Of a DNA stretch of 64,000 bases, positions 49,901-60,954 are shown one piece after another. The notes under the pieces were generated by a model. The model had not been told where the DNA came from. It did no database searches and saw nothing but the letters and a program-made list of their open reading frames with translations. A program made the position numbers and the translations under genes. Numbering within the stretch: position 1 is the stretch's first letter; every line of letters starts with the position of its first letter. The DNA comes from Setoptus koraiensis (taxonomy: Eukaryota > Arthropoda), in NCBI GenBank assembly GCA_048013815.1, contig CM106586.1:2170001-2234000 (forward strand), read 5' to 3'.

Positions 49901-51502
49901 AGTAAATTTGACACAGTTTCAAAGCAAATCTTATGCTCTGTTACACCATACTTCGCTCATCCAGACTACTCTGTACAAAGTCGGATTGACAAACCGTCTA
50001 TCTGATTTCGCCTCGTCATTAAATCCCTTCGAAATTTCCCCGCAATCTATAACATTCCACTACAATTCACTACCTTAGCATCACGTCCACTTGTGGTACA
50101 TATTTGAAAAATCTCGCTAATTATTTCTATCAACGTTACTATAGATAACAAAATCCTCACTTGCATGCCATTTCTCCAGGGAGACAGAGCACGAGGTAGC
50201 TTCAAATTCAAGAACTTGTCAGATTGTAATTTTCATATACCCTTAACTCTCTTATTCTCCTCATAGTACAATATGATCTTATGAGAACCATGATTTTCAT
50301 TTCTAAATCTTGCAACTGCCAAACTCACAATTTTGCCACGAACTCAACAGAAGCACTCGTCAAAATTTGCTCCGCTCGGAATACCATTTCTCAAATAGCA
50401 TTAGAGACAACAGAATGCTATGAGTATTTATATGTAACCTATTCCATCACAGTGTAAAGCGAAAAGCATACTATCATATGACGAGTAAACTCTTCAGAGA
50501 CCATGTTCGCCCCGTTTTTAGCCGCAATTGAATTGCACTCGTTCCAATAAGCTTTGAACGCTCAGAGTTTTGTGCGAACTTTTCATGATTGTATTTTATG
50601 ACTACGATGACTGTCCTTGACAAACGTAACAGCGTCTTTATACTATCATACCTTTCTTCTGTATCTGAAGTACAACATGAGTACGAGAAGCATGATCTAT
50701 TAGAGAGTTCGATGGTTGAATCCACGACCCAATTGATCTAAAATTCTCACTTCCAATATGTACATTGTATGTAAACCTAAATTTCTAACATTTTGGTAGT
50801 CAAACTTAACAAATTCTTTTAACAGAATATCCATTTCTTTATAAGTAACAATTGTTAGATACCAACGATCGCTCTACAGTGAAGCTCGAGACATACATTC
50901 AATTTCAATCTACAATCGTTTTTCATGGTGCCAAACGTTGACATCTAATCAAGAAACACTGATTATTGCCATTTTTGTCAACACCGTCTTCATCTAGGTC
51001 TAATTGTTACCCATAAACGATTGCCTGATATTTCATAAACTTTTATAGACGCAAATCTTCGACACTAATCTGCTGATGATACTTCTTCTATAGACCCAAT
51101 AAAAACAAAATTCCGTATTAGATAATAGATTGTATAGTTTAGACGTCCCATATTCCTTCACAAAAAGTACACTACTTCATTACTCAATTAATGTATTTCT
51201 CTAAGGAATTTTAACGAACACAAACCATCTTTGTAGTGAATGCGAAAAGAGTTTTGTACATCGACATCTATAATTTTATAGATTTGTATTGTACAATGTA
51301 ACAACTTTTTGTCTTAAAGTTTCTTTAGTGATCCGAAAGAGTTATGCACTCTCTGAAATATTTCAACCATGAAATATCGCAAGAGTTTTTGCACGTACAA
51401 TACCCTAGTGTAATACTAACTTGCCACCATACGTAAACATATCCATCTACACATCATCCAAACTTTACAATAGTTCTTGATTGATCAAATTCTCCATAGT
51501 TT
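46989..51502 (+). repeat. Copy C: second forward copy of segment A (likely read artefact)
   Basis: Collinear with 37306 to about 42345. DUSP19-like exon 1 is at about 47850-48003, exon 2 at about 48090-48405, the Ala/Lys-rich gene at about 49151-49536 and Piwi at about 49790-51502. Many single-base drops, mostly G, break every frame. It ends at the assembly gap. Confidence 0.9.
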
Positions 51503-52002
51503 NNNNNNNNNNNNNNNNNNNNNNNNNNNNNNNNNNNNNNNNNNNNNNNNNNNNNNNNNNNNNNNNNNNNNNNNNNNNNNNNNNNNNNNNNNNNNNNNNN
51601 NNNNNNNNNNNNNNNNNNNNNNNNNNNNNNNNNNNNNNNNNNNNNNNNNNNNNNNNNNNNNNNNNNNNNNNNNNNNNNNNNNNNNNNNNNNNNNNNNNNN
51701 NNNNNNNNNNNNNNNNNNNNNNNNNNNNNNNNNNNNNNNNNNNNNNNNNNNNNNNNNNNNNNNNNNNNNNNNNNNNNNNNNNNNNNNNNNNNNNNNNNNN
51801 NNNNNNNNNNNNNNNNNNNNNNNNNNNNNNNNNNNNNNNNNNNNNNNNNNNNNNNNNNNNNNNNNNNNNNNNNNNNNNNNNNNNNNNNNNNNNNNNNNNN
51901 NNNNNNNNNNNNNNNNNNNNNNNNNNNNNNNNNNNNNNNNNNNNNNNNNNNNNNNNNNNNNNNNNNNNNNNNNNNNNNNNNNNNNNNNNNNNNNNNNNNN
52001 NN
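51503..52002. other. Assembly gap of 500 N
   Basis: Exactly 500 unknown bases, a round number typical of a scaffold gap of unspecified true length. It separates the artefactual copy C from the thioredoxin-repeat gene and hides that gene's 5' end. Confidence 0.98.
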
Positions 52003-55000
52003 CGGAAACAAAGGTATTGATGACGATGATGACGATGATGATAACGATGGTACCGCTGATGACGATGATGATGATGACGATGACGCAGCAGATATAGTTG
52101 TGAACAAGAGAAAAGTCAAATCTACAACATCTAATAACAAAGCGAGACAGAAAGGATCAACAGCAAAGAAACAACCAAAGGTGGATGACGATGACGACGA
52201 TGATGACGAAGATGACGACGATGAAGATGAAATTATTGAGGACATATCAGATGCTGAGACTTTGAACAAACTGATTGAGGCAAACGATCATTTGATGGTG
52301 TTCTTTTATGACAAAGAAGACCCAAAAATATTTCAAAAAGCTAGTGATATTCTCAAACAATTAGAAACAATCGATGATGATTGTGATGACTATGATATTG
52401 GCTTTGTTAAAATCGACAATGATCAGGTGGCTAGAGAGTTTGGCCTTATGGATGAATTGCCGGCTTTGGTCTACTTTGAACATCAGTTGCCCTCAATCTA
52501 CGAAGGTAGTTATAAACCTGTTAGCCAGGTATTGGATTGGATACTAAAGCAAAAAAGTGAAGACACTATAGAAGAGGTAACTGATGAGATTTTAGAAAAA
52601 TTATTACTGAAACATCCTTATGTTCTAGTATTCTTCGCGCCAAACTCTTGTACAACAGAATGTGAAATCATTTTACAAGGTCTAGAGAGTATTGACGATG
52701 ACACAGATGATTACGGTATTTTGTTTGTTACGACAGACGATATGGATCTAGCTAGAAAGAGGGCCAAAATAACCAAATTTCCTACTTTGGTTTTATTCAG
52801 AAACAATGGTGACTCTAAAACATATAAAGGAAACTTAAAGAAACCGGATGAAGTTTTAAAATGGGTCACATCAGAAGAGGCGCTAGACATAACAAATGCG
52901 ATTGATCTGGTTAATAGGAAGATGTTTGAAAAGTTATTAAATACATCCAACTATTTAGCAGTTGTTTTCATCAAGGACAAATGTAAGAATTGTGACAAAG
53001 TTTTACAAACATTGGAGAATATTGATCATTTAACCGAGGATAACGATATAGATTTGATTAAGATCAATGACGTTAAATTGGCTCGCGAGTTCAACTTGGT
53101 AGACAATTCGCTGCCTGCATTAGTATTCTTTAAACATCGTTACCCTCATATATATCAAGGTAATCTGTTGGCAAAAGACGCTGATCAACAAGTGTTGAAA
53201 TGGTTGAACGAAGAAAAAAATAATCAAGAGGATATCATCGAGTTAGTATCGGGTAATATGTTGGATATTTTATTGGACAACATGAAACATTTGGTTGTAT
53301 TCTTCTATGATCCGAAATTGTGCGGTCAAGATTCATCGTCCATTGTTAATGCCCAGCAACAGGCTGCAAATCTAAAGTGCAAAAGAGTATTACAAGAACT
53401 GGAAAATATAGACGATGAAACAGATGATAATGGTATACAATTTGTCAAATGCGAAGACACTAAATACGCTAAATCGTTGGGTATTAGTCAGTTGCCAGCA
53501 CTTGTTTATTTCGAAGAATCATCATCGGCTCCAAGTATCTACTTAGGTGATCTGGAGGAGGAGGAGAGAGTCTTGGAATGGTTGCTGAAGCAAAAAAATG
53601 AGGACACTATTGAGAACATTAATAAGGATATACTGAATAAAATGATAACCCAACAACAGAAAGGTACCGACGGCGATGGCGATGAAGACGATGATGATGT
53701 TCAAAAGGAATATGTAGCGTGTTTATTTTACAAATTAAATCACGAAGATAGCGATGATATTGTTGAAACATTGGAACATATCGACGATGATCTGAGTGAA
53801 TATGACATCCATCTTGTCAAAATGGCCGACGATTTGATAGCAAAAAAATATGGTATTCGTCATCCACCGGGGCTGGTATTGTTTCGTCATGGTCTACCTC
53901 TCAAGTACGAGGGCGATCTATTCGATACCGATGAGCTAATAGAGTGGCTGACGAATCCATCAACATTGGAAACTAATGATGCTATAGAGCAGGTTAATGA
54001 AAAAATGTTTGAAAGATTCAGAGTGAACACAAACTATTTGGCTGTTTTGTTTTACAGTGAAACAAATGCTTGCAAGCAATGCAAAAGAGTAATGGAGGAA
54101 CTGGAGAAAATCGACGACGAAGCCAGTGCGGCTGGTATCAGATTCATTAAGGTGGACAATATGGATATCGCGCGCCGTTATGGAATTCACGCTCTTCCAG
54201 CGTTGGTATTCATATCAACGCCATCAGCAACAACATCGACCAATATTGGACAAGATCAGAGTCAGGCTATAATATATGCTGGTGATTTGAAGAAGGGCGA
54301 TAAGATACTAGAATGGCTAATGGAACAAAAGTCGCCCAATCTTCATCAAATCGAAGATTTAAACGGACGCCAATGTAGAGAATTGATCAAATCAAGAGAG
54401 CATGTGGCTATATTCTTTTACAACAATGACAACGACGAAGATTCAACGGATGATTGCGATGATCAATGTGCTATTATATTGGCTGGTCTAGAAAATATTG
54501 AGGGTGATTGTAAAAAGCATTCGATTACTTTGGTTAAAACAAATGATAAATCTATGCTGAAAGAATACGGTATTCAGCGAGATGCAGCATTAGTTTACTT
54601 CGAGCATGGCAATCAGCCTAGCATCTATCAGGGCGATTTGAATGCTGAAGAAGATTGTCTCGATTGGCTGATTCAGCAAAAAACAGAGGACACAATTGAA
54701 GAAGTTAACAGGGGATTATTTGAGCATCTAATTGAATCAAGTCACTATTTGGTTGCATTATTTTACAAGCCACATTGTAAATCTTGTACGGTTGCTTTGG
54801 AGAAACTAGAATCTATTGATGATGATTGTGACCTGTATGGTATCACTATGGTCAAGATACAGGATATACCATTGGCTAAACGATACGGTATTAAGACATT
54901 TCCAGCCTTAGTCTATTTCCGCAATGGGAATCCATTAATATTTGATGGTGATCTTCGTAATGAGCAGCAGGTACTAGAGTGGTTAATTGAGGATGAAAAC

Positions 55001-56008
55001 CGTGAATTAAGTGACGAAATCGAGGATATAAATGGAAAAATGTTGGACAAATTAATAGATTCTTCACCATTTTTGGCAGCCTTATTCTACGATGACGACT
55101 GTCAAGAGTGTCCTAAAGTACTGCGTGAACTGGAGAAAATAGACGATGACACTGATCTGTTTGGCATTGATTTCGTTAAAATTAATGACTTTGCTGCGGC
55201 TAGAAAATACAATGTTCATTCGTTTCCGACACTGGTTTACTTTAGAAAACAATCGCCATCCTATTACGACGGTGATCTTTTAGACGAGGACAGTGTATTG
55301 AGATGGTTGACCAGTAATGACGTGTTTGAGTTAGAAGATGAAATAGAAGAGGTCAATAGGCGCATGTTGGACAAATTAATGGAAACTAATGATTACATCG
55401 CAGTTTACTTTTGTGAGTACCAATTGAACATTTACATATCGATAGAGATATCTGCATCTAGTGCTCCAATTAATTAATTAATTTATTCCTTCATCACACT
55501 AATATGAAAAAACTTGAAATCAGATGACAAAAATTGCCCCACTTGTGATGTCATACTCAAAGAACTCGAGGGTATAGATGATGAAGCAGACAGTCTTGAC
55601 ATTATGTTTGTCAAAATTAAAGATATGAATTATGCCAAAAAATACGGTATAACTCAGGTGCCTAGTTTAGTTTATTTTAGGAAGAAATTTCCATCCATTT
55701 ACAGAGGTAGGTCAACAACAAACAGTTTTAGATTGATTGCGACTAAAATTTACTTATAGATGTTACCTTGATTATCACATTATTACTTACTCACACCAAC
55801 TTACATCACATCTCAATCATATCATCCATCTTATTATATCTTTGTAGGCGATTTAATGAGAGAGGAGAAAGTATTAGAATGGTTGCGCAAGAATAGATAC
55901 CGCAATCCAGAATTAAATTTGTTTATGTACGCATTGTTCAGCATAACAATATCATTTATTTTTTACACAATATTCCTAATGTTTTGTGTCAAAAAGAAAC
56001 AAGAGTAA
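52003..56008 (+). CDS. Membrane protein with ten tandem thioredoxin-like domains (5' end missing)
   Basis: Exons (52003)-55412, 55524-55706 and 55848-56008; the first is open leftward into the gap. An Asp-rich stretch and a basic patch (NKRKVKST) precede ten repeats of about 110 residues, beginning near 52225, 52560, 52885, 53230, 53600, 53970, 54340, 54690, 55010 and 55330. Each has FFYD, LE-ID-D, the AL-YF strand and a Y-GDL end. CXXC-type cysteines survive in repeats 3 (CKNC), 6 (CKQC), 8 (CKSC), 9 (CQEC) and 10 (CPTC) and are altered or lost in the rest. The cis-Pro before the strand is lost in repeat 7. After repeat 10 comes one membrane segment (FMYALFSITISFIFYTIFL) and the tail CVKKKQE, a dilysine ER-retrieval signal. 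It is likely a PDI/calsequestrin-like protein of the ER lumen. I cannot name an ortholog. Confidence 0.82.
52012..52250 (+). repeat. GAT/GAC microsatellites coding for poly-Asp
   Basis: Two runs of GAT/GAC codons (about 52018-52085 and 52184-52225) encode acidic tracts at the visible N-terminal end of the thioredoxin-repeat protein. Such repeats may have helped cause the assembly gap. Confidence 0.8.
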
Positions 56009-57148
56009 TAATAACTTATCATCGGCTACAAAATCTAATAATGTCAGCACACACACCGGGCACATCAACAACAGCATCGCCACCACAACATCTTTGATCC
56101 AATCACTAAAACCTAATAGAACCAAGTAAAAGCCAGACCATTTAATCCTGGCCAAATAAAACTGGCCAGTTACCATCTAAGATGGTGTTTATATTCTCAT
56201 GTGTTATTTACAATTAAACATTGGAAATCAATTATTAATGGAAATCATACATTGACCCTACTACAGTAATGTTTGCTGAAATGCGACAGATCCCCTCTCT
56301 GCGCTTGCTCTCTTGTGGTGCGAAAAGAAGTCTTCCAATTTCTAGAAGACTTTACTTTCGAAATCGCACATCTATGATACAACTTTCAAAGGCTATTCCA
56401 CATGATATGAGCCTCTCAGATTTTTTTTCTAATGGCTCTATTCTTGTAGATCTCGAGGTGCCGTTTATACGTTTCTTGTTTCGTTCTAGCAATATTCTGG
56501 TTAAATTCTGGCCGAATTCGGTCTGTTACGGGCTAGTGCGGACAGGAGGGCTGTGCCGAAACCCGCAAATCCGCCCGAAATGGGCGGCCGACACGCCCAG
56601 TCTGGGTGACTCAAGCGTCCAGAAAGCGTCCAAATGGGGCGAAAACAGTCAGGAGGCGTGTCTTTGTGCCCGACGGCCGCTAACGGTCTGTCAGGCCTGT
56701 TGACGCCAGTCGATCCCGTGTTAACTAACTCCGCACGCCCACTCCGCGGCTTGACACAATGCACGCGAGACGGACCGCACTGACAGAGTGTGTTTGGCAC
56801 AGTGTTGGTGGATCTGAAGCTTTTGTGCGGCTTGTTCGCCTGTCCACAGCCACACCACTATGGCACACAGAGTATAATTGAGTGGCCCACAATAGTTGTG
56901 TGTTGAAGAACTCGTGCAGACAAAGAAATGCAGCGTCCTGGTTGTTGCAGCCAACCATTTGCTTTATTCATTTTTCTATTCTATCATTATTGTCTATATT
57001 ATTTATATTTTATCAACTAATTCAAATCTATTGAACCACCATTGGCGATCAATCACAACAAATCATCATATTATAGCAACAATTTGTAATCATTGTACTT
57101 GAATCCGGCTGAATATTACACTATTCTTAGATTAATTATTAAGCCATC
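56009..57148. other. Intergenic stretch with a GC- and CpG-rich block
   Basis: From about 56510 to 56850 the sequence is clearly richer in G, C and CpG than its surroundings. It may be the promoter of the armadillo gene 300-600 bp downstream. The frames across it (56269-56703 and several on the minus strand) resemble no protein. Confidence 0.45.
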
Positions 57149-58696
57149 ATGGACCCCTACTCGCCGCCGCCGCCAATCCAATTTATTGAAACCGTAATAG
57201 ACCATTCGGATAATAATATGGTCTTGGATATTCCACCGCCAATTTTGCCCGATATTATAGCGGACTCATCATGTGTTTTATCTTCACCGCCACCACACTC
57301 ACAACAACAACTACAGCAACCCCCGCTGCCGCCTCAGCAGCCACCTTCTACAACCAATTTAGACTCGGCAATGACCTTTATGTCAATTAGTACTCCGCAA
57401 CAACAAGAACCACCTAAATCCATTCAGGAGGTTGTTGACGAATTTATTGGTTTTCTCAGAGATACTGACCCTGATATTGTCATGAAAACGGCACAACTTC
57501 TGCATGATTGGTCTAAGGATATGAATGGTAGAATGACTATTGGCAGTTCTGGGGAGATGATCCATACTCTTACCTCACTTGCACTCAGTAACGATTGTCC
57601 CGATGTAACTATCTATTATGTATCCAGCATTCTCAACAGTCTCTCTTTATGCCCAACCGGTCAAAGGGCCACCATTGAGGCTCCCCACGGTATGGTAAGC
57701 CTAATACACATGCTGCGCTCGGGATATGAATCAATAGTTATACACGCTTTGACAGCAATACACAATCTATTAGCCTACGACATCACCCAAGATGCAGCCT
57801 CTCAATTTAAAAGCCGCAATGGTCTTCCACAAATTGTCGCTCTGCTTAATGACGACAAAAATTACAAATTCTTGGCGGTGGTAACAGATTGCGTACATCG
57901 TCTTGCTCTTGGAGATCCCCAAAGTCAAAAGATCATACTAGATAACAACGGGGCTCAGCTACTTCTGAAGGCTCTAGATAATTATAATCAACGCAAGCAA
58001 CGTTTCGAAATAGCCAATGAAGTAGACTATCTCATCGAAAGATGTTTGGCAACTTTAAAACTTCTCGCTTCAAATATACAAGGAAAGGAGGCCATCATCG
58101 GACATCGCGGAATGGTCATTCTTGGTGAAAGCCTCGGCGTGAGCCGTCAGAGGATGGGCCCCAACGAGTCTAAGAATGATAACATATTAAAGGCCAGTCT
58201 ATTGACGTTGCGAAATTTATCTGATGACGAAAAGGCCATCAATTTTCCAAATTTGCAGCCTCTACTACATGAACTGGTCAATCTGGTACTTTCGTGTAAT
58301 GATTTAACTATCGTAACTTATTCTCTTGGAATACTAAGAAATTTAAGTTGTAACAATCAAGAAAATAAGAGTTTCCTCGTGAATGACGCTGATGCTATCG
58401 GAGCACTTTTACTCAGTATCAGGAGGTGCGATCGAGATCAAGAAATTATAGAGTCTGCCATTTTCACACTACGCCATCTGACACGAACCAGCAGGGAGGC
58501 TCGTTCCAAAGTCGCCAGTCTTGATGGTCTGAATATTATTGGATCCGTTTTGAACCAAGCGAATGAGCTCTCAAAGAAAGCAATCAGGCACTTGCTCCAG
58601 CATTTAAAGCAGGAACGTTTCGACGATCCAACCCACCAGAGGATATACCAGCTGGAGATGGAGATGGAATGTGGTAATAATTGGCACAATAATTGA
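57149..58696 (+). CDS. Truncated beta-catenin-like armadillo protein, intronless
   Basis: Single open frame of 515 residues. The first 90 are Pro/Gln-rich (SPPPPIQF, PPLPPQQPP). About nine armadillo repeats follow from residue 95, in the order and style of beta-catenin: TIYYVSSILNSLSLCPTGQ, VIHALTAIHNLLAYD, KFLAVVTDCVHRLALGDP, LLTLRNLSDDEKA, LGILRNLSCNNQENK and IFTLRHLTRTSREA, each with a clear counterpart. Beta-catenin has twelve repeats and about 780 residues, so the last repeats and the transactivation tail are missing. No GSK3/beta-TrCP degron (DSGXXS) is visible at the N-terminus. It is either a fast-evolving paralog specialised for adhesion or Wnt signalling, or a retrocopy that stayed open. 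An AATAAA signal lies at 58701-58706. Confidence 0.85.
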   Translation: MDPYSPPPPIQFIETVIDHSDNNMVLDIPPPILPDIIADSSCVLSSPPPHSQQQLQQPPLPPQQPPSTTNLDSAMTFMSISTPQQQEPPKSIQEVVDEFIGFLRDTDPDIVMKTAQLLHDWSKDMNGRMTIGSSGEMIHTLTSLALSNDCPDVTIYYVSSILNSLSLCPTGQRATIEAPHGMVSLIHMLRSGYESIVIHALTAIHNLLAYDITQDAASQFKSRNGLPQIVALLNDDKNYKFLAVVTDCVHRLALGDPQSQKIILDNNGAQLLLKALDNYNQRKQRFEIANEVDYLIERCLATLKLLASNIQGKEAIIGHRGMVILGESLGVSRQRMGPNESKNDNILKASLLTLRNLSDDEKAINFPNLQPLLHELVNLVLSCNDLTIVTYSLGILRNLSCNNQENKSFLVNDADAIGALLLSIRRCDRDQEIIESAIFTLRHLTRTSREARSKVASLDGLNIIGSVLNQANELSKKAIRHLLQHLKQERFDDPTHQRIYQLEMEMECGNNWHNN

Positions 58697-58700
58697 AGCA

Positions 58701-58706
58701 AATAAA
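58701..58706 (+). terminator. Polyadenylation signal AATAAA of the armadillo gene
   Basis: AATAAA lies four bases after the stop codon. Confidence 0.6.
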
Positions 58707-58810
58707 GCGAAATACTGAGCTCTTTGTCGAAAAGATAGCACAGAAAAGTTAAAGCAGTGATCTCACAATCAGTGTTGATTGTGTTTATTATTTTTTTTAT
58801 AGACCTTTGT

Positions 58811-60623
58811 TTACATATCTAGTTTCATTGTTGATCGAACATCATCGATTTTCAAAATCATCTTCACAAGTTGAGTGGCAAGGCTGATTTGTTGTTGTTT
58901 GCTACTCAGAGTTTCTATGACATTAAGTTTCTTCATATCATTTGAGCCGGTAGACATGCAGTCCACTCCTATGTGGGGGTTGTTCTCAGCTACCTGTTGG
59001 GCCTTAATGCTCTGGACTGTCTCAATACCATGCAGACCAGAGTTTTCGGCTAATGACATTGGAATAGATTCTAATGCATCGGCGAACGCTCTAAAGGCAT
59101 ATTGTTCCAAAGATGAAATCTTATCTGCTTCTTTTGTAATTGCTAAACTGCAGGATAATTCGGCGGAGCCACCCCCATAGACAATACGGTTGTCACGGAT
59201 TAAGTTTCTTACAACGCAGAGAGCGTCATTGAGACTTCTCTTAGCTTCGTCAACAACCATCTGGTTTCCGCCTCGAATAAAAACTGTAACTGCTCTGCTA
59301 TTCTTGCAGTCCTCTATAACTAACATGCGATCTCTCGTTGTTCCAAAGTTAAGTTCACGTACGATTCCTGCGTAACCTAGTTTTTCAGGTGTTAGTTCTT
59401 CGAATCTAGGGACGATGCGACCGCCAGTCGCAATTGCAATCAGTTCGATCTCTGGACCTCCAACCCATCGAATAGCGGGCAATTCTTTCTGCAAGAGCAA
59501 ATGGTTTGCTTCATCATCGAAGCCCCATTGACATATAGCTAGATTGGCTCCGACTTTCTTTACCTGGTCGACCATTTCAACGAACTTTTCCTGCTCATAC
59601 TTTCTTAACTTTCTGTAATCTTCAACTGAGGTGACATCCAACTTGTGTTTGGTCTTTGGTTTAGGTGGTTCGAATGGGCATGTGAGTATTGCCATCCTTA
59701 CATTCTCTAATCTTTTCGGCATCTGTGGATGGCTGAAATCTTTGTCCACAATGACACCTTTGACGAGCATTGTATCTTCCATCTGACCTCCGGTTTTCGT
59801 TTCTATTTTGATAAGTTCAAAATCTACATCCCGACGATTCATGTCAGCAACTGACAAAATAGCGTCAACTGCAATTTCGGCGAACTGCCTCAAGCAACGG
59901 CTGACAATCTTAGAGCCGAGTGAGGTCATAGCTGCCTTGATCAGTGGCTCTTTGTTACTGTCATCCACTGGAAAGCTGTCACAAACGCTTTGCAGGTGTT
60001 GAACCGCGTGTTGAGCTGCCATCTCAAATCCATCAGCGATTCTGATTGGGTGAAGTCCTTTGTCGAGTAAGATTTCGGCCTGTTCAAGTAGAGCTCCAGC
60101 AAGAACTTTTTGTGGAGAAAATTATTAATGAATCAGATTCATGGAAATTAATTTTAGGCCATCAAATGAATCAAATAGGCATGCTAGCTAAGTTGGTTGC
60201 GAGACTAACCTACAACTCCGGTGGTTCCATCACCTATTTCATCATCTTGTGATTTTGACAGTTGCACCATCAACTTTGCTATTTCGTGGTCAACATCCAT
60301 ACATTTTAATATGGTGGCGCCATCGTTTGTTATGGTCAAATCTCCATCTGGTGAGACCATGATCTTATCCAAACCTTTGGGGCCCAAAGATGTCTTTAAG
60401 ACTTCAGCTACTCGTTTGGCAGCATATATGTGGGACTAATTTCAATAAGAATTAATGTTAGTGGATTATGGCCAAGAAACTCCCTTAAATAGTCGATTTC
60501 TATTGATGAAAAACCTACTTTTGTGGCATCGATACCAGTGAGTTGTCTTTGTTTTTCCTGGTCCCTGAGAATGAAAAATGGTCGACCATGTTCATCGAAC
60601 GCTAATTGTCCAACAGCAGCCAT
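58811..60623 (-). CDS. CCT5: T-complex chaperonin subunit epsilon (CCT5)
   Basis: Subunit of the cytosolic TRiC/CCT ring that folds actin, tubulin and WD40 proteins. Exons 60623-60519, 60435-60210 and 60105-58811 give 541 residues, the length of the human protein. Visible landmarks: start [28 protein letters not shown], the ATPase motif GDGTTG at the end of exon 2, [35 protein letters not shown] and the C-terminal [15 protein letters not shown]. The first intron is 83 bp and the second 104 bp. The gene is convergent with the armadillo gene (114 bp between stops). Confidence 0.97.
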
Positions 60624-60954
60624 TGTTTGAGCCAACCGATGTAACAAATTAATTAAATACTGATGGAACTTGAATGTAACTTGTGTAATTGTTTTGCCTA
60701 CCAAAATAATGATACCAAAGAGACTATTATATACTACCAGTGGTAATATCACACCAATATAGCATGCAAGCGGCATGGACAGGATGCTTTGTTGATACGC
60801 CCTCTACCGGTTGCACTTGATATGAAGAGCGGTAAAGTCAAACTGAATCAATGTGCCGCAGTTGAACAGATTCACGAATATAGACTTTATTTACAAAAAT
60901 ATCACAAGCATTAACTCGTAGATTGGTCAGTATCGACAGATGAAATTAAAAATA

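Noticed and set aside
42368-51502. A natural large palindrome, segmental duplication or mobile element carrying Piwi and DUSP19
   Set aside because: Adapter-like sequence at both axes, a shared linker at all insert ends and G-specific base loss in both orientations are better explained by an unsplit long read. No terminal repeats or target-site duplications are seen.
51477-52269. Open frames running through the N block
   Set aside because: Unknown bases cannot contain stops, so these frames are empty. Only the frame continuous with the thioredoxin repeats is supported.
56269-56958. Frames of 77-144 codons on both strands near the CpG-rich block
   Set aside because: Overlapping frames on both strands in GC-rich DNA are expected by chance; no domain is visible.
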